Shown here: positions 8,031 to 15,788 of the stretch, in pieces | How positions within the stretch are numbered: the stretch's first letter is position 1 | Layout: each line of letters starts with the position of its first letter | Assembly: GCF_900240405.1 (NCBI RefSeq) | Contig: NZ_OEQK01000002.1 | Span: forward strand, 248,001 to 312,000 | Length of the DNA stretch: 64,000 nt | Origin: Salirhabdus sp. Marseille-P4669 | Lineage (GTDB): Bacteria > Bacillota > Bacilli > Bacillales > Alkalibacillaceae | Direction of reading: 5' to 3' | Made by a program: the position numbers and the translations under genes | Notes under the pieces: model-generated | Databases searched by the model: none | What the model was told of the DNA's origin: nothing | What the model saw: the letters and a program-made list of their open reading frames with translations, nothing else

Positions 8031-8129
8031 CTATCCACATGTCTATGTGTATAAGTTGTGGGCTTTTGTAAGAAATAGTTATAAAATCAAGTGAATTCTA
8101 TGTTGATAATGTTAATAAAGTTATCCACA
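8031..8129. promoter_or_regulatory. DnaA-box cluster between sda and yqeG
   Basis: A perfect DnaA box TTATCCACA lies at 8121-8129 and TTATACACA on the minus strand at 8046-8054. One-mismatch boxes are CTATCCACA at 8031-8039 and TTATCAACA on the minus strand at 8101-8109. B. subtilis has a DnaA-binding cluster in this same sda-yqeG spacer that links replication status to sda expression. The rest of the 480-base spacer (7864-8303) holds a TTTGTCGAA 0A-box-like 9-mer at 8147-8155 and no other gene. Confidence 0.75.
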
Positions 8130-8303
8130 ATCGAAAAATGATACTATTTGTCGAACGGTTTTTATCGTAAATTCGTATATTCAATCATAAAAATAACAAG
8201 TTAACCATTAAAAACCAACTTTCCTTTGATACAATGAATAAAATTGTATATGATGTTAAGAGGATAAAAATAGAAAAAGGCATAAGCGCACGAGGTGACG
8301 AAT

Positions 8304-8819
8304 TTGTTAAAACGATTTTTGCCAAATGAACATGTAAAAACAGTTTTTGAAATTACTCCTGAAAAGTTAAAGCAAAAAGGAATAAAAGGAATTATTACCG
8401 ATCTTGATAATACGTTAGTTGCTTGGAATCAAAGCGATGCAACTCCTGAAATTATCGAATGGTTTAAAGTTATGAAAGATGCAGGTATTCGAGTGACCAT
8501 CATATCGAATAATAATGAAGAGCGTGTAAGTCACTTTTCTAAGCCTTTACATATACCTTTTATATCAAAAGCTAGAAAGCCATTATCAAAAGCATTTAAA
8601 AAAGCTCAACATGCTATGGAGCTAGATAAAAGTGAAATTGTAGTAGTTGGAGATCAACTATTAACCGATGTATTAGGTGGCAATTCATCAAAATTTTATA
8701 CGATTTTAGTCGTTCCTGTTGTTAAAACAGATGGGTTTATTACAAAGTTTAATCGAAGAATCGAACGGGCTATTTTAAACTGGTTCCGAAAACGAGGAAA
8801 GATTACCTGGGAGGATTAA
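8304..8819 (+). CDS. yqeG: YqeG family HAD-type phosphatase (class IIIA)
   Basis: A 171-residue protein of the YqeG branch of the haloacid dehalogenase superfamily. Motif I DLDNTLV (residues about 33-39) supplies the two catalytic aspartates, motif II is TIISNNN, and motif IV is VVGDQLLTDVLGG. The in-vivo substrate is not established to my knowledge. I choose the TTG at 8304 because GAGGTGA stands 8 bases upstream and the protein then starts MLKRFLPNEH, as in B. subtilis; the GTG at 8295 lies inside that ribosome site. It is the first gene of an eight-gene operon ending with yqeM. Confidence 0.93.
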   Translation: MLKRFLPNEHVKTVFEITPEKLKQKGIKGIITDLDNTLVAWNQSDATPEIIEWFKVMKDAGIRVTIISNNNEERVSHFSKPLHIPFISKARKPLSKAFKKAQHAMELDKSEIVVVGDQLLTDVLGGNSSKFYTILVVPVVKTDGFITKFNRRIERAILNWFRKRGKITWED

Positions 8820-8822
8820 AGC

Positions 8823-9926
8823 ATGGAAGAGGAACAAATCATTTGCCAAGGTTGCGGTGTCCAAATACAAACAACTGACCCGAAAGCATTAGGGTATGCA
8901 CCAGCTTCCTCCTTAAATAGAGAGGATATTATTTGCAAAAGGTGCTTTCGGTTAAAGCATTATAATGAAGTCCAAGATGTATCGTTAACAGATGATGACT
9001 TTTTGAAAATGTTAAACTCAATAGGACAAAGTCAAGGATTAGTAGTTAAAATTATCGATATTTTTGATTTTAATGGGAGCTTTATTCCTGGCTTACCCCG
9101 TTTTACTGGTAACAACCCAATTGTTTTGGTAGGTAATAAAGTTGACTTATTACCGAAATCTGTTAATCCGAATAAAGTAAAGCAATGGATGCGTAAAACA
9201 GCAAAGGATATGGGCTTAAAAGTGGAAGAGGTCTTTTTAGTATCGGCTAAAAGTGGAACCGGTATGGAAGAAGCATCAGCTGGGATTGAGCAATTGAGAA
9301 ATGGAAGAGATGTATACGTTGTTGGCTGTACAAATGTTGGAAAATCAACATTTATTAATTATTTAATTCATGAGACGACTGGAGAAAAGGAAGCAATTAC
9401 AACATCCTATTTTCCTGGCACAACACTAGGCTTTATTGATATACCATTAGATGAAAATGCATCGATGTATGATACACCAGGTGTAATCAATCGTCATCAA
9501 ATGGCTCATTACATTTCGGAGAAGGATTTAAAATATATTACGCCTAAAAAGGAAATAAAAGCAAAGATATATCAATTAAATCCGGAACAAACCTTATTTT
9601 TTGGTGGGTTAGCAAGGCTCGATTTTATGAATGGTGAACGGACATCCTTTGTTTGTTACTTTTCCAATGAGCTCAACATTCATCGCACGAAATTAGAAAA
9701 TGCAGATCAACTGTATGAGAATCATTTAGGAGAGCTATTAAATCCACCGAGTACGGAGACAATGGAAAATTTACCACCATTAAAGGCACACACCTTTCAT
9801 ATTAAAGAGAAAACCGATATTGTGTTTTCTGGCTTAGGTTGGGTAACTGTTACGGAGGGGAACCTTACTGTTCGAGCTCATATTCCGGAAGGCGTCCGTG
9901 TAAGCATTCGGGATTCATTGATTTAA
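8823..9926 (+). CDS. yqeH: Ribosome biogenesis GTPase YqeH
   Basis: A circularly permuted GTPase needed for 30S subunit assembly in B. subtilis. The N-terminal zinc finger has cysteines in CQGCGVQ and CKRCFRLKHY. The G4 motif NKVDLL and G5 SAKSG come before the G1 P-loop GCTNVGKSTF (about residue 168) and G3 DTPG, the permuted order. A C-terminal RNA-binding region follows. At 367 residues it matches the family. Its ATG is 3 bases after the yqeG stop, with GGAGG upstream. Cytosolic. Confidence 0.96.
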   Translation: MEEEQIICQGCGVQIQTTDPKALGYAPASSLNREDIICKRCFRLKHYNEVQDVSLTDDDFLKMLNSIGQSQGLVVKIIDIFDFNGSFIPGLPRFTGNNPIVLVGNKVDLLPKSVNPNKVKQWMRKTAKDMGLKVEEVFLVSAKSGTGMEEASAGIEQLRNGRDVYVVGCTNVGKSTFINYLIHETTGEKEAITTSYFPGTTLGFIDIPLDENASMYDTPGVINRHQMAHYISEKDLKYITPKKEIKAKIYQLNPEQTLFFGGLARLDFMNGERTSFVCYFSNELNIHRTKLENADQLYENHLGELLNPPSTETMENLPPLKAHTFHIKEKTDIVFSGLGWVTVTEGNLTVRAHIPEGVRVSIRDSLI

Positions 9927-9944
9927 CTGGGGAGGAGAAGACTT

Positions 9945-10790
9945 ATGGGGTACTTATTAGGTGTTATCGGATATCCGGCAAAGCATTCGTTATCACCATG
10001 GATACATGAGAAGTTTCTCGCGATGTCAGAGTTAGATGGAGTCTATCGTGCCTATGAAATAGAAGAGGATTTTTTATCTTCTTTTTTACGGTCCTTAAAA
10101 GCGATGAATGTAGATGGTTTTAATGTAACAGTTCCATATAAAGAAAAAATAATTCCTTTTTTAGATAAAGTAGACGACAGTGTAAAATATGTAGGTGCAG
10201 TAAATACTGTTGTGAATCAGAATGGACAATGGATAGGCTATAACACTGATGGAATAGGCTATATAAAATCGCTACAACATGAGTACCCAAGTTTTTTCGA
10301 GACAATTGATAATAAGAAAATATTAATCATTGGTGCTGGTGGGGCGGCAAGAGGAATCTATTATGCCTTAGCCTCTTATGGATTTACATATATTGATATA
10401 GCAAACCGTACTGTTTCTCGTGCACATACGTTAATCGAAAACAAAACGGACAAAGTGGTAACAAGCCTTTTTACTCTAGAACAAGGAGAAGAATTGGCGA
10501 ATCAATATGATTTAATTATTCAAACTACTAATATGGGAATGACTCCAAATGTGAATAGCAGACCAATATCATTGAACAAACTAAAAGATGCCGTGATTAT
10601 AAGTGATATTGTATATAATCCTATGGAAACGAAATTTTTATCAAGTGGAAGAAAACTTGAGGCTCATATTCATTATGGTCATGGCATGTTGTTGTTTCAG
10701 GCGGCTTATGCCTTCCAATTATGGACAGGACTTCATATCAACCCTTCCAATATGCTACAAGAATTAATGGAAAAATTACAAGAAAGATAA
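9945..10790 (+). CDS. aroE: Shikimate dehydrogenase (NADP+)
   Basis: Reduces 3-dehydroshikimate to shikimate in aromatic amino acid and chorismate synthesis. The shikimate-binding motif SLSPWIHEKF lies near residues 15-24. The catalytic lysine K66 is in NVTVPYKEK, and D103-type NTDGIGY follows. The Rossmann motif GAGGAARGI is near residue 127. The 281-residue length is normal. The start follows GGGGAGGAG. It sits between ribosome-assembly genes yqeH and yqeI, the conserved Bacillaceae arrangement. Confidence 0.96.
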   Translation: MGYLLGVIGYPAKHSLSPWIHEKFLAMSELDGVYRAYEIEEDFLSSFLRSLKAMNVDGFNVTVPYKEKIIPFLDKVDDSVKYVGAVNTVVNQNGQWIGYNTDGIGYIKSLQHEYPSFFETIDNKKILIIGAGGAARGIYYALASYGFTYIDIANRTVSRAHTLIENKTDKVVTSLFTLEQGEELANQYDLIIQTTNMGMTPNVNSRPISLNKLKDAVIISDIVYNPMETKFLSSGRKLEAHIHYGHGMLLFQAAYAFQLWTGLHINPSNMLQELMEKLQER

Positions 10791-10803
10791 AAGGTGATAT
10801 ATT

Positions 10804-11094
10804 ATGCTAACAGGAAAACAGAAACGTTACCTTCGTTCGCTAGCTCATCATTTAAAACCTATATTCCAAGTAGGTAAAGCAGGAGTTAATGAAAATTTAA
10901 TGACACAGGTAAGTGAAGCGTTAGAAAAGCGTGAATTAATTAAGGTTAGTATTTTGCAAAATTGTTTTGAGGATAAGGATGAGGTTGCGAGTGAGCTTGC
11001 CGCTGGAACAAATAGTGAACTCGTACAATTAATTGGACATACAATTGTATTATATAAAGAATCCGAAGAAAATAAACAGATAACTTTACCGTAA
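10804..11094 (+). CDS. yqeI: Ribosome assembly RNA-binding protein YqeI (CRM domain)
   Basis: A 96-residue single CRM (YhbY-type) domain protein. The conserved start LTGKQKRYLRSLAHHLKPIFQVGKAGV contains the GxxG-like RNA-binding loop (GKAG), and VSEALEKRELIKVSIL follows. Family members bind pre-50S rRNA. It is co-transcribed with aroE (13 bases upstream) and nadD (16 bases downstream). Cytosolic. Confidence 0.94.
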   Translation: MLTGKQKRYLRSLAHHLKPIFQVGKAGVNENLMTQVSEALEKRELIKVSILQNCFEDKDEVASELAAGTNSELVQLIGHTIVLYKESEENKQITLP

Positions 11095-11110
11095 GAGAAG
11101 GGTCAATGTG

Positions 11111-11677
11111 ATGAAAAAAATTGGTTTATTTGGTGGGACATTTGATCCGATTCATGTGGGTCATCTGTTAATGGCAGAAGAGGTTTACGAGCGACTAAAT
11201 TTAGATGAAATCTGGTTTATCCCATCTTACGTACCCCCGCATAAAACGGGGACAACAACGAGTCCAGATGACAGAATGCGGATGCTACAGCTAGCCACTG
11301 AAGATAACGATCACTTTCGAATTGAAGATATGGAACTAAAACGAAAAGGTACATCCTTTACCTTTGATACGATTGAGCAGCTTAAACAATCGCACCCTGA
11401 TAAGCAATTTTTATTTATTATAGGTGCGGATATGGTAGAGTATTTACCAAAATGGTACAAAATTGAGGAGCTTATCCACAATATTACGTTTGTTGGGGTA
11501 AAGCGCGTTGGATATGAGGTAAAGTCGAAGTATCCCATTATAGAAGTGGAAGTGCCGATGATAGAGATATCCTCTACCATATTACGTAATCGTTTAAAAC
11601 ATGGTGGCACAACCCGATATTGGCTGCCCAAAAAGGTTAGAGAATATATAAGGGAGAACGGATTATATGAATCTTGA
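11111..11677 (+). CDS. nadD: Nicotinate-nucleotide adenylyltransferase
   Basis: Makes nicotinic acid adenine dinucleotide from NaMN and ATP in NAD synthesis. The nucleotidyltransferase motif GGTFDPIHVGHLLMA lies at residues 7-21 and ISSTILRNRL (ISSTxxR) near residue 152. The ATG at 11111 (protein MKKIGLFGG) has AGAAGGG 8 bases upstream; a GTG 3 bases earlier is also possible. The 188-residue length is normal. The end overlaps yqeK by 11 bases, so the pair are coupled. Confidence 0.96.
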   Translation: MKKIGLFGGTFDPIHVGHLLMAEEVYERLNLDEIWFIPSYVPPHKTGTTTSPDDRMRMLQLATEDNDHFRIEDMELKRKGTSFTFDTIEQLKQSHPDKQFLFIIGADMVEYLPKWYKIEELIHNITFVGVKRVGYEVKSKYPIIEVEVPMIEISSTILRNRLKHGGTTRYWLPKKVREYIRENGLYES

Positions 11678-12236
11678 AGAGGCTTATGAACGGGTAAAGC
11701 CGAAATTAAAACCAGCCCGATTTGAGCATACAAAGCGTGTTGTAGAAACAGCTGTAGAGCTTGCGGAAGCTTACGGAGAAGATATAGAAAAGACGAAAAT
11801 AGCAGCTGCTTTCCATGACTATGCTAAATATCGAGATGTAGAAGAAATGAAGCGGTGGATCATAAAAGAAACGGCTTTGCCAAAAGATTTATTACTTTAT
11901 CATCATGAGCTATGGCACGGACCAGTAGGAGCTTACTTAGTAAGAGTGGAGCATGATGTAATGGATATCGACATTCTAAGTGCCATTACTTATCATACGA
12001 CAGGTCACGCAAACATGACTTTATTAGAAAAAATTGTGTTTTTAGCAGATTATATAGAGCCTGGTCGAAGTTTTCCAGGTGTTGATGAAGTAAGAAAAGT
12101 AGCAAAAGAGGACTTAAATCAAGGGTGTTACTTAGCCCTTAGAAATACAATTCAGTTTTTAATGAGTAAAGGTCAAACCATATATCCAGATACATTTCAC
12201 GCGTATAATGATTTTGCACGGTTATTGAATAAGTAA
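11667..12236 (+). CDS. yqeK: YqeK, HD-domain diadenosine tetraphosphatase
   Basis: A 189-residue HD-superfamily protein. The metal-binding residues are seen in FEHTKRVVE, AAAFHDYAKY (HD pair near residues 50-51), HHELWHGPVGAYL and ITYHTTGH. Family members such as B. subtilis YqeK hydrolyse Ap4A symmetrically to ADP, limiting this stress dinucleotide. It overlaps the end of nadD and precedes rsfS. The start ATG at 11667 follows GGGAGAACGG. Confidence 0.94.
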   Translation: MNLEEAYERVKPKLKPARFEHTKRVVETAVELAEAYGEDIEKTKIAAAFHDYAKYRDVEEMKRWIIKETALPKDLLLYHHELWHGPVGAYLVRVEHDVMDIDILSAITYHTTGHANMTLLEKIVFLADYIEPGRSFPGVDEVRKVAKEDLNQGCYLALRNTIQFLMSKGQTIYPDTFHAYNDFARLLNK

Positions 12237-12254
12237 TGGAGGGATTTCAAGTAG

Positions 12255-12614
12255 ATGAATAGTAAAGAACTTTTAGAGCTTGCTGTAAAAGCATGTGATT
12301 CCAAACGAGCAGAAAATATCATAGCACTTGATATGAAAGAGGTTTCCTTAATTGCTGATTATTTTTTAATTTGTCATGGTAATAATGAACGACAAGTACA
12401 AGCGATTGCTAGAGAAGTAAAAGATCAAGCTGAAGAATTGGGTCTGGAAGTAAAAAAAATCGAAGGCTTTGATCACGCAAGGTGGGTGCTTGTAGATTTA
12501 GATTTTGTCGTATGTCATATCTTTCATAAAGATGAACGTAGCTATTACAATTTGGAAAGACTTTGGGGCGATGCAGATAGCGTCTTAGATGAAAATCTAA
12601 AGCTAAAAGGGTAA
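12255..12614 (+). CDS. rsfS: Ribosomal silencing factor RsfS
   Basis: RsfS (YqeL, DUF143) binds L14 on the 50S subunit and blocks subunit joining when nutrients are poor. The 119-residue protein shows the family landmarks NIIALDMKEVSLIADYFLICHG, RQVQAIAREV, and WVLVDLDFVVCHIFHKDERSYYNLERLWGDA. The start is preceded by GGAGGGATTTCAAGTAG. It has the conserved neighbours yqeK and yqeM. Cytosolic and ribosome-bound. Confidence 0.95.
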   Translation: MNSKELLELAVKACDSKRAENIIALDMKEVSLIADYFLICHGNNERQVQAIAREVKDQAEELGLEVKKIEGFDHARWVLVDLDFVVCHIFHKDERSYYNLERLWGDADSVLDENLKLKG

Positions 12615-12619
12615 GCATT

Positions 12620-13363
12620 ATGGAATCATATCGTACCTTTGCCCATATTTATGACACATTGATGGAAGATGCACCATATGAAGATTGGATACATTTTACG
12701 GAACACTTTGTTAAAAAGTATAATGCTGGAAAATCAATTATTGATTTAGGATGTGGTACAGGGGAAATATCCATCCGATTTGCCCAGCTTGGATATGATG
12801 TGACCGGGGTTGACCTGTCTACGAATATGCTTGCTATTGCGAATCAAAAGGCACAAGAGCAAAATGTCCCAATCATGTGGATTCACCAAAATATGATTGA
12901 ACTAGAGACTCCAAATCAGTATGACATTGCAGTAAGTTATTGTGATGTAATCAATTATCTCACAGATATAGAGGATGTTAGACGAAGCTTTTTAAACGTT
13001 CATCAAACGCTGAAAGAGGATGGATTATTTTTGTTCGATGTCCACTCCGAGCATTATGTGAATGAATTTTTGGCTAATCAAACATTTGCTGAGGTTCGTG
13101 ATGAGGTATCGTATGTCTGGTTTTGTGATCAAGGTGAAGAGGAATCCTCTGTTGAACATAATCTTACCTTTTTTATTAAAAAGAAAGAGGAATTTTATGA
13201 ACGATATGATGAGTATCATTATCAGCGTACGTTTCCAATCTCGGTTTATAAGAAACTAGTAGAGGAATCTGGATTTGAATTAATCGGATTGCATTCTGAT
13301 TTTTCAACAGACTCTTTCCATGAATCAGGCGACCGGATTTTTTTTGTTTGTAAGAAACGATAG
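12620..13363 (+). CDS. yqeM: Class I SAM-dependent methyltransferase YqeM
   Basis: A 247-residue Rossmann-fold methyltransferase with SAM-binding motif I IDLGCGTGEIS (about residues 41-51), motif II VDLSTNML and a post-motif near DIAVSYCDVINYL. The substrate is unknown. It closes the yqeG operon, 5 bases after rsfS, with AAAGGG as ribosome site. Two tandem hairpin terminators follow. The gene assignment rests on position and fold. Confidence 0.88.
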   Translation: MESYRTFAHIYDTLMEDAPYEDWIHFTEHFVKKYNAGKSIIDLGCGTGEISIRFAQLGYDVTGVDLSTNMLAIANQKAQEQNVPIMWIHQNMIELETPNQYDIAVSYCDVINYLTDIEDVRRSFLNVHQTLKEDGLFLFDVHSEHYVNEFLANQTFAEVRDEVSYVWFCDQGEEESSVEHNLTFFIKKKEEFYERYDEYHYQRTFPISVYKKLVEESGFELIGLHSDFSTDSFHESGDRIFFVCKKR

Positions 13364-13381
13364 AGCAATAACATTTTAATT

Positions 13382-13415
13382 GGGAACATAGGCATCGCCT
13401 ATGTTTCCGTTTTTA
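13382..13415 (+). terminator. First of two tandem terminators after yqeM
   Basis: Stem GGGAACATAGG / CCTATGTTTCC with loop CATCG and a following GTTTTT run. Confidence 0.85.
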
Positions 13416-13432
13416 GTTAATAGAGCGATTTT

Positions 13433-13467
13433 CGGGAACATAGCGAGCCTCTATGTTCCCGTTTTTT
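13433..13467 (+). terminator. Second of two tandem terminators after yqeM
   Basis: Stem CGGGAACATAG / CTATGTTCCCG followed by TTTTTT. The arms repeat those of the preceding terminator, so the pair looks like a local duplication. Confidence 0.88.
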
Positions 13468-13509
13468 ATACCAGCTTTAAATTCCTAAAATCTCACCAGT
13501 AATAACTCA

Positions 13510-13553
13510 AAAAAAGCAGGTAAAATCATTTGTCATGATCTTACCCACTTTTT
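13510..13553 (-). terminator. Terminator after comER
   Basis: Inverted repeat GGTAAAATCA / TGATCTTACC, flanked by A-runs on one side and T-runs on the other. On the minus strand it ends in a seven-T run, about 55 bases after comER. Confidence 0.65.
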
Positions 13554-13603
13554 CTAGATAAATAATTTTTATAAAAAGCAGGAGATAACAAAATTTTGTC
13601 GAA

Positions 13604-14425
13604 TTAAGTTGGTAGTTGTTGGCTAACGCCAGATTTATCTTCGCCGTACTTTTCATGTGTTGCTTCTAGAACATGAAGAAAAAGATCTCCTAGCTCCTCA
13701 TCCAATACCTTTAAGCCTGCTCCTGTAACGCCACCTTTAACCGTCACCTTTTCTTGAAGGGTTTCCAAAGTGTAATAACCTTCCTCCAGTAACTTTCCAA
13801 ATCCAATTATCATCTGTTCTGCGAGTTTGTATCCCTTTTCTACTTCTAAATTTGCATATTCCTTTGCGGCTTTAATAAAGGATTGCAATAAATAGCTAAT
13901 AAATGCTGGTCCGCATGAAACGATATCGGATGATACACGGGTAATCGATTCATCTATATCTACAGGATTAGAAAATAATTTTAAACTTTGGATAAGATAG
14001 GCTTTAAGTGTTTCGTCCATTTTGTCACTAAATGTAGTTAACGTAACCCCAAATCCTGCTCTATTTGTAATGCTTGGAATTACTCTTCCCGTCTGACATG
14101 GAACTACAGTTTCAAGTTCCTCAATTGACACTGGACTCGTAATGGAAATGATACAGTGGTTTTCATGTATATAAGGCTTTAATTGCTTGAGTAATGGTAA
14201 TACTTGCAACGGTTTAACGCAAATAAAAATAATATCTGTATTTTTTACAACTTTATCAGCAGTTGTACAAACGTTCAGCTTGGAATAACGATCTTTTATA
14301 TCAAAAGCCTTTGCTAAAGTTCGATTGTGAATCCAAATGTTTTCTTCATCGACGACATTTTTTGAAACCCAGGCATCAATAAGAATACTACCCATATTCC
14401 CGGTACCAATGACTCCCCATCTCAC
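13604..14425 (-). CDS. comER: ComER, pyrroline-5-carboxylate reductase-like late competence protein
   Basis: A 273-residue member of the ProC superfamily. The N-terminal Rossmann motif GVIGTGNMGSILIDAW covers residues 4-19. IIFICVKPLQVLPLL and the C-terminal dimerisation region TVKGGVTGAGLKVLDE, typical of P5C reductases, follow. ComER is divergently transcribed from comEA, exactly as in B. subtilis, where it is dispensable for DNA uptake but reported to affect biofilm and sporulation. The start is a GTG with AAAGGAGGG 8 bases upstream. Whether it reduces P5C cannot be told from sequence. Confidence 0.93.
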   Translation of the reverse strand: MRWGVIGTGNMGSILIDAWVSKNVVDEENIWIHNRTLAKAFDIKDRYSKLNVCTTADKVVKNTDIIFICVKPLQVLPLLKQLKPYIHENHCIISITSPVSIEELETVVPCQTGRVIPSITNRAGFGVTLTTFSDKMDETLKAYLIQSLKLFSNPVDIDESITRVSSDIVSCGPAFISYLLQSFIKAAKEYANLEVEKGYKLAEQMIIGFGKLLEEGYYTLETLQEKVTVKGGVTGAGLKVLDEELGDLFLHVLEATHEKYGEDKSGVSQQLPT

Positions 14426-14510
14426 TTTACGATCCCTCCTTTATGCGTCCTAGTGTTTCTCCTATATGTGTATGTTACGGAAATAAAAATATGAAAGAAG
14501 GAATGATGAT

Positions 14511-15119
14511 ATGAAGGGAAAACGTCATTTATATGTTAAGTTAAGTATCTCCATACTAGGTCTTGCTATCTTTATCTTTATTATCTATTCCTCAACAGGT
14601 TCAAAGGGGGAAATCGTACATGACTCTTTTCATACCAATGATTTGAATAAGCAGGCCATATCTGAAGCTACCGATTCCGCAAGCAGTGGGGAATTACAGG
14701 AGAATGTTGTGGTAGACGTAAAAGGTGCAGTTTCAAAGCCTGGAGTATATGAAATAGACAGTAATGCTCGAGTTCATGAAGTGATTGATATGGCTGGGGG
14801 GATGACACAGAGTGCTGATCCCTTATCGATTAATTTAGCTGAGCGAGTATACGATGAAATGACAATTGTTGTTTTAGAAGAAGGTGCAGAGATAAAGCAG
14901 GATGGGGGTGGGAATGTTAGCAATCCTAGAATAAAATTAAATACAGCAACAAAAGAAGAAATAGTGAACTTACCTGGAATCGGACCCGTAAAGGCGGATG
15001 CAATCCTTCAATATCGTGATGAATTTGGACCGTTTCAGCAAGAGGAGGATTTATTGAATGTCAGTGGGATAGGTGAAAAAACGTTAGAACAATTAAAGGA
15101 ATACATTCGAGTTCCTTAA
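14511..15119 (+). CDS. comEA: Competence protein ComEA, membrane-anchored DNA receptor
   Basis: A 202-residue bitopic protein. It has an N-terminal membrane anchor (about residues 10-28), a flexible linker, an SLBB domain (VVVDVKGAVSKPGVYEI to about residue 122) and C-terminal helix-hairpin-helix motifs (INLPGIGPVKADAIL-like NLPGIGPVKA and LLNVSGIGEKTLEQL). The HhH part binds double-stranded DNA outside the membrane during transformation. Only 85 bases separate it from divergent comER. No clear ComK box pair (AAAAN5TTTT) is visible there. Confidence 0.95.
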   Translation: MKGKRHLYVKLSISILGLAIFIFIIYSSTGSKGEIVHDSFHTNDLNKQAISEATDSASSGELQENVVVDVKGAVSKPGVYEIDSNARVHEVIDMAGGMTQSADPLSINLAERVYDEMTIVVLEEGAEIKQDGGGNVSNPRIKLNTATKEEIVNLPGIGPVKADAILQYRDEFGPFQQEEDLLNVSGIGEKTLEQLKEYIRVP

Positions 15120-15206
15120 GAAAGAGAATGTTCTGAATGTGTCATTTACGGACAATTCATGCCGTGCTAAACTAGTATTATGTCAAAAAAGGGGTGTGTT
15201 TGTAGA

Positions 15207-15776
15207 ATGGAGAGAATACCTTGGAATCAGTATTTTATGGCACAAAGCCATTTGCTTGCATTAAGAAGTACGTGTGAACGATTAATGGTTGGAGCGACAA
15301 TTGTTCGTGATAAACGGATTATTGCTGGTGGATATAATGGTAGTGTATCTGGTGGTGTCCATTGTATTGATGAAGGCTGTTATGTAATTGATGGTCATTG
15401 TGTGCGTACGGTTCATGCAGAAGTAAATGCACTACTTCAATGTGCTAAATTTGGTGCACCAACAGATGGGGCAGAAATTTATGTTACCCATTTTCCATGT
15501 CTTCAATGTTGTAAAGCGATTATACAAAGTGGAATTAAACGCGTCGTTTATGCAGAAGATTACAAAAATCATCCATATGCTGTAGAGCTCTTTAAGGAAG
15601 CTTCCGTTCAAGTCGAGAAGGTAGAGTTAGACCATGTGCATATTGATACGAATCCGGTTGAGAAAGTGGAATTCTTCTCCAAGATGCTACATTTCCTTGA
15701 GGATAAGGGAGTATCAAATGAGGACCTTCAGGGCTTACGCTTGCAAGCAGATAAGCTTTTTGCCAACCTTGATTAA
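15207..15776 (+). CDS. comEB: ComEB, dCMP deaminase-like protein
   Basis: Zinc deaminase family protein. The zinc ligands are in VHAEVNALLQ and PCLQCCKAI, with SVGATIV-like MVGATIVRDKR near the N-terminus. The family converts dCMP to dUMP for dTTP synthesis; in B. subtilis comEB is dispensable for DNA uptake but helps place competence proteins at the pole. I choose the ATG at 15207, giving MERIPWNQYFMAQ as in B. subtilis, with AAGGGG upstream. An ATG at 15180 would add nine residues with no ribosome site. The 3' end is 12 bases from comEC. Length 189 residues. Confidence 0.93.
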   Translation: MERIPWNQYFMAQSHLLALRSTCERLMVGATIVRDKRIIAGGYNGSVSGGVHCIDEGCYVIDGHCVRTVHAEVNALLQCAKFGAPTDGAEIYVTHFPCLQCCKAIIQSGIKRVVYAEDYKNHPYAVELFKEASVQVEKVELDHVHIDTNPVEKVEFFSKMLHFLEDKGVSNEDLQGLRLQADKLFANLD

Positions 15777-15788
15777 TAGGGTACGTAT

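Noticed and set aside
13595-13603. TTTGTCGAA 0A-box-like 9-mer
   Set aside because: It lies at the 3' end of comER, away from any promoter, so a regulatory role is unlikely.
14426-14510. ComK box before comEA
   Set aside because: No pair of AAAAN5TTTT motifs is visible in the 85-base spacer.
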